Assembly (NCBI RefSeq): GCF_012489685.1 | Contig: NC_080042.1 | Coordinates: 78,435,093-78,499,092 of the forward strand | Direction: 5' to 3' | Origin: Lotus japonicus | Lineage: Eukaryota; Streptophyta; Magnoliopsida; Fabales; Fabaceae | Length of the DNA: 64,000 nucleotides | Shown here: piece after piece, positions 60,689 through 64,000 of the stretch | Layout: every line of letters starts with the position of its first letter | How positions within the stretch are numbered: the first letter of the stretch is position 1 | Translations under genes and position numbers: made by a program | The notes under the pieces: generated by a model | Seen by the model: only the letters and a program-made list of their open reading frames with translations | The model's database searches: none | Told to the model about the DNA's origin: nothing

Positions 60689-61790
60689 ATGGAGTTTAGC
60701 TATCCTCCTTCAGTTCCTCTTCTCTCCATTTTCCTTTTCCTGCTTCCTTCTTTGATCCTTGCTCAAATCTGCCAGAGAAACTGTGGCCAAACTCTCAAGT
60801 ACCCATTCGGTAGTGGCCCCGGTTGTGGCGACCCTCGCTTCCAACCACATGTAACTTGCAGCGAACAAAGACTCACCTTCACAACTCACACAGGTTCCTA
60901 CCCAATTACCTCAATTGACTACACCAATCAACTCATACACATCTCAGATCCCACCATGTCAACCTGCTCTTGCACTCTACCAAGCAAAGGCTTTGGCTTA
61001 GATGGGGACGCGCCATTCACATTCGATGACAGCACCATCTTTGCTCTCGTAGACTGTTCAATGAACTCATCATCCATATGCAAATCAAGAAGCTATGATG
61101 ATGGAAGCAACTCCAAGCTTCAATGTGATCAAAGCACACCAATTTGTGATTTTTTATATTCTTGCAGGCCTATTAGTACTATCAATCTACCAATCTCCAC
61201 GTGCTGCGTTTACGCGCCGGTTAACCTTGGTCCTTCGTTTGACATGGTTCTGCAGAAGCTGCAATGCGCTTCGTACACAGGATTCTACAACTACAATGAT
61301 CAGCAGTCAGATCCTGAAAAGTGGAACTATGGAATAGCACTCAAGTATAAATTTAGTGTCACAAATGATTATCCTCCCTCATGTGCTGCTTGTGAAAGGA
61401 GCAATGGATTCTGTGGGTACAGTGGACCTTATAATTCATTTATCTGCAACTGTCCTAATGGGTTTAACACAACTACAGATTGTTTCTTCATATCTGATAA
61501 CAATGGTTTTAGAAATGGTAAGTGAAATTACCCTCTATCTTACTTGTCAAGTTATTATAATTTGGGAGGTCTAACTCTACCCAAAAACTAATTCAAGAGG
61601 TGAAGATTCCTTTCTACTGATAAGTACTTCATTAGTCATTTTTCTAGTCAATGTGAGACTTAACACAATTGCAGCTTAGTTCTTCAAATTTTTATGGCCA
61701 AAGTTAATTTTTTTCTGACCCTTGTGTTTTCAGGGGTTGCTTGGTTGATTTATCCTGTGGCATGGTCTCTGGTTAGCTTCTTCTTGTAAG
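60689..61790 (+). CDS. kinase-less WAK-type galacturonan-binding protein
   Basis: Exons 60689-61517 and 61735-61790, phase-1 intron of 217 bp, 294 residues. Signal peptide about 1-25 (LLSIFLFLLPSLILAQ), then GUB_WAK_bind with the NCG...LKYPFGSGPGCGDPRF core, and a C-terminal WAK_assoc-like Cys block (CAACERSNGFCGYSG, then NSFICNCPNG). The second exon encodes only a hydrophobic end (VAWLIYPVAWSLVSFFL). That suits a GPI anchor signal or a single membrane span. No kinase follows. Such truncated receptors may bind pectin at the wall or act as co-receptors (inference). Same extracellular family as the kinase at 44896. Confidence 0.88.
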
Positions 61791-63480
61791 TTATTATGGA
61801 TGGTGGTTCTACAATCAAGCTCATGATTCAACAATTAACCAATCAAAATGCTACTTGTAATTTGAATCTTCTCTTAGTTCATTTGTATTCTGAAGTTGGT
61901 GAATGTCAGAAAAGAAAACCCTTTGTGGAATTTAAATGCATTGCCTTTCATGATGTGTGAACCTAATAGACATTATATTCAGCTTCATTTTAATCAATGT
62001 TGTCTTTCCAAAAAAAAATTAATCAACGCTAACTGATCATAACTTTTTTTCAAAGGTTAAAAGCTTTGTGGCCAACCATGACCAACATTGAGTTTGTGAT
62101 ACAGCTAGTACAGTGAATCTTTAAAGTGAAAATGATAAGGAATTTGGAATGGGGTTCCAAGCCTTTGGTATGTAGCCGCTAACAAAGAATCTCTAACTTT
62201 GTGAAGACCTCTTTCTTTTGCTTTTATCTCTAGTAGTGCCTCAGAAGCTGCAAATAAGGAGTGAAGCACAATCCCCACATCCCTTTTCATGAAATGAAAT
62301 GGCCTAAACACATTTAAGTATTCAATTCTTCTCACAAGGAAAACACATATACTTTAAAACTACGTATCTAATAATTATTAGTTTCTTCACAATAATAAAA
62401 ATTTAATTACTTTTACATCAAGCATATTATTTTAATAAGTATTAACATAGACATACAACATATGACATCTTAGGACCTATTTGGTTTGTCCATTTTCAAT
62501 TTTCATTTCAAAGAAAATAAAAATAAAGGTAAAAATATGTTTGGGTGATATTTAGAAAATATTTTTAATTTTTTTTTAAAATATGATCAAAATAGAAAAT
62601 AAGAAAAACTTGTTTTCAATGAATACGAGGTGCTACCATCATCGTTACCACACCACCACTGCCACATGGATGAGTTCTGCCGTGAAGAAGTTGGTGTCGT
62701 TTATTGTGAACATCAAGCATGTCACAACATCTATCTACCTCAATCAATTGGTGAAGGTTAGAAAACTCAAGACAATTTTGACTTTAAGTTTCCTTTGAGC
62801 AAAGCTGAATTTGCTTGCTTTTAACTGAATGTTTGATTTTAAGTTAAACCCAACTGAACCCCAACAAAAGTACAACGCATTACAAAATCTCATAACGCAC
62901 ATTCTCGAATTTCAATCTAGCTAATGTGATTTACAACTAAACATGCTTTAAAATGTCTTCCCTACAAATTCAACCATAAACCAATGAATTACATCTGACT
63001 GAATTTTAAGATATTATTTGAGTAAACTTTCTCATAACACCACTTTCTCGTAGATTTTTCCACTTTTCTCACCCAACTCATGACTATTGAGTGTTTTCTA
63101 ATACTTCATCTGTTAATTAATATATGTCACTTTAAGATTTTGACACATCTATTAAGAGTAGTATTGATGTTATTGTTTCAATTAAAATTATTACCTGACT
63201 TCCTTATATACCCTTTATCTTTTTTACGAATTCTAACTCTTCAATTTTTCTTATCTCTCTTAAAATTATAAAAGTGATAGATAAATAGGAAAAAAAGAGA
63301 GATAGATTTATAGGATATATAGGAACAAATTACAAAGGGAGTATTGCGAACAATCGATGCCCCTCATCTTGGATGGAGACCCTTCTATTTATTTCTTATT
63401 TTCCTTTAACATTAATTCTGCACTAAATTTACCTTTTCACCAATCTAAAATTTCCCTATGAATATCTCAAATATACTAAA
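61791..63480. other. intergenic, one unassigned open frame
   Basis: Mostly AT-rich. A 76-codon minus-strand frame at 62105-62335 has non-random composition (HSLFAASEALLEIKAKERGL) but no recognised family and no clear splice partners. A worn Stowaway-like pair of ends may exist at about 63104-63346. Confidence 0.35.
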
Positions 63481-63483
63481 CTA

Positions 63484-63592
63484 TGAAATAAAAATGAACT
63501 TCGGGACTAAAGTTTTTCGAGTACTGATACCATCATGCTTTGGCCTTCCAAAATAGCAGTGTTCATAGGACACTTGATACCCCTCTTCTTTC
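63484..63592 (-). CDS. possible terminal exon of an unidentified gene
   Basis: After a plausible acceptor (GTTGCTGCAG) the minus strand reads KEEGYQVSYEHCYFGRPKHD then GISTRKTLVPK, ending near 63484. The composition looks like a real exon. Upstream exons would lie toward or beyond the window end. The gene family was not recognised, so this is tentative. Confidence 0.3.
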
Positions 63593-63679
63593 TGCAGCAA
63601 CAACTCATGCGTGAAGGAACATAGGGAAATGAAGTTAATGCAGAAAAAACTTATTCTGCTTCTGCGCCTGTGCGCCATT

Positions 63680-64000
63680 TTGCTCCTATGATGTTACAAA
63701 ATTTACAAACCATTGATTTGTTCCTTCACCAATTGTTGTTTCTGCATTTCCCAACTATAACTCTACATGTGATATACCTGGGGGGATGGATCAAAAAGTG
63801 GGGCAAAACAACAAACCAATAGGCACAACAGTCTTCATGATACCAAAGTAACCCCCCAAAACAAACCCTTCAAAGAAAGGGCGTATTTACAGAGATATAT
63901 TATGACCATAGAACTTGCCTAGCCTAGCTGTGCTTCGATCTTTTTTTACTTACAACCTCTTTTGTCATCTCATGTTGCAACATAGTGGTCTCACTTGATG
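63680..64000. other. window end, no gene assigned
   Basis: No clear exon. May be intron or untranslated sequence of a minus-strand gene running past the window. Confidence 0.3.

Noticed and set aside
63104..63346. Possible fourth Stowaway MITE
   Set aside because: Ends (CTTCATCTGTTAATTA and AGGAACAAATTACAAAGGGAG) match too weakly to call, though TA-like flanks exist.

Overview
This window is nuclear DNA from a flowering plant, most likely a legume. The evidence is AT-rich intergenic sequence full of small transposons, short genes with GT-AG introns, and plant-only families: TIR-type immune proteins, h-type thioredoxins, tau-class glutathione transferase, DUF569 proteins and LRK10L/WAK-type receptors. 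The species cannot be fixed from the sequence alone. The legume call rests on the style of the TIR proteins and is an inference.

Layout. 401-5878 is a recently inserted Ty1/copia retrotransposon on the minus strand, with two 681-bp LTRs, a 5-bp target duplication (GAATG) and one in-frame TGA. 6159-13978 holds three tandem three-exon h-type thioredoxin genes. The second and third carry a C-terminal extension, and the third has WCRPC in place of WCGPC. A convergent DnaJ gene follows (14669-15720), and a fragment of its 3' end sits behind the second thioredoxin gene, so thioredoxin and DnaJ tail were duplicated together. 16667-17752 is a GC-rich element with long terminal inverted repeats that looks like a gene-fragment carrier (Pack-MULE type).

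18255-28611 is a cluster of four intact TIR-X genes and one broken one, without NB-ARC or LRR domains. Each has a TIR exon with the catalytic-type Glu, then a phase-2 intron, then a short exon that begins like the linker before an NB-ARC domain and ends in a conserved family-specific tail. LINE fragments lie between them. Next come an organellar-type 23S rRNA scrap (29281-29380), a plastid-targeted small-multidrug-export-family gene (30431-31888), two DUF569 genes (34853-36032 and 39443-40135), an intronless LRK10L-type receptor kinase (44896-46803), a 14-exon TTC38-like TPR gene (47856-52881), a tau-class GST whose 2.4-kb intron holds a MITE and a Helitron-like insert (54131-57199), a tRNA-Gly(GCC) (59067-59137), and a kinase-less galacturonan-binding WAK-type protein (60689-61790).

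The genes are not an operon. The functional themes are redox and proteostasis (thioredoxins, DnaJ, GST) and immunity or cell-wall sensing (TIR-X cluster, receptor kinase, WAK-type protein). Exon boundaries were derived by hand from splice signals, reading phase and family similarity. No alignment or expression evidence was available.
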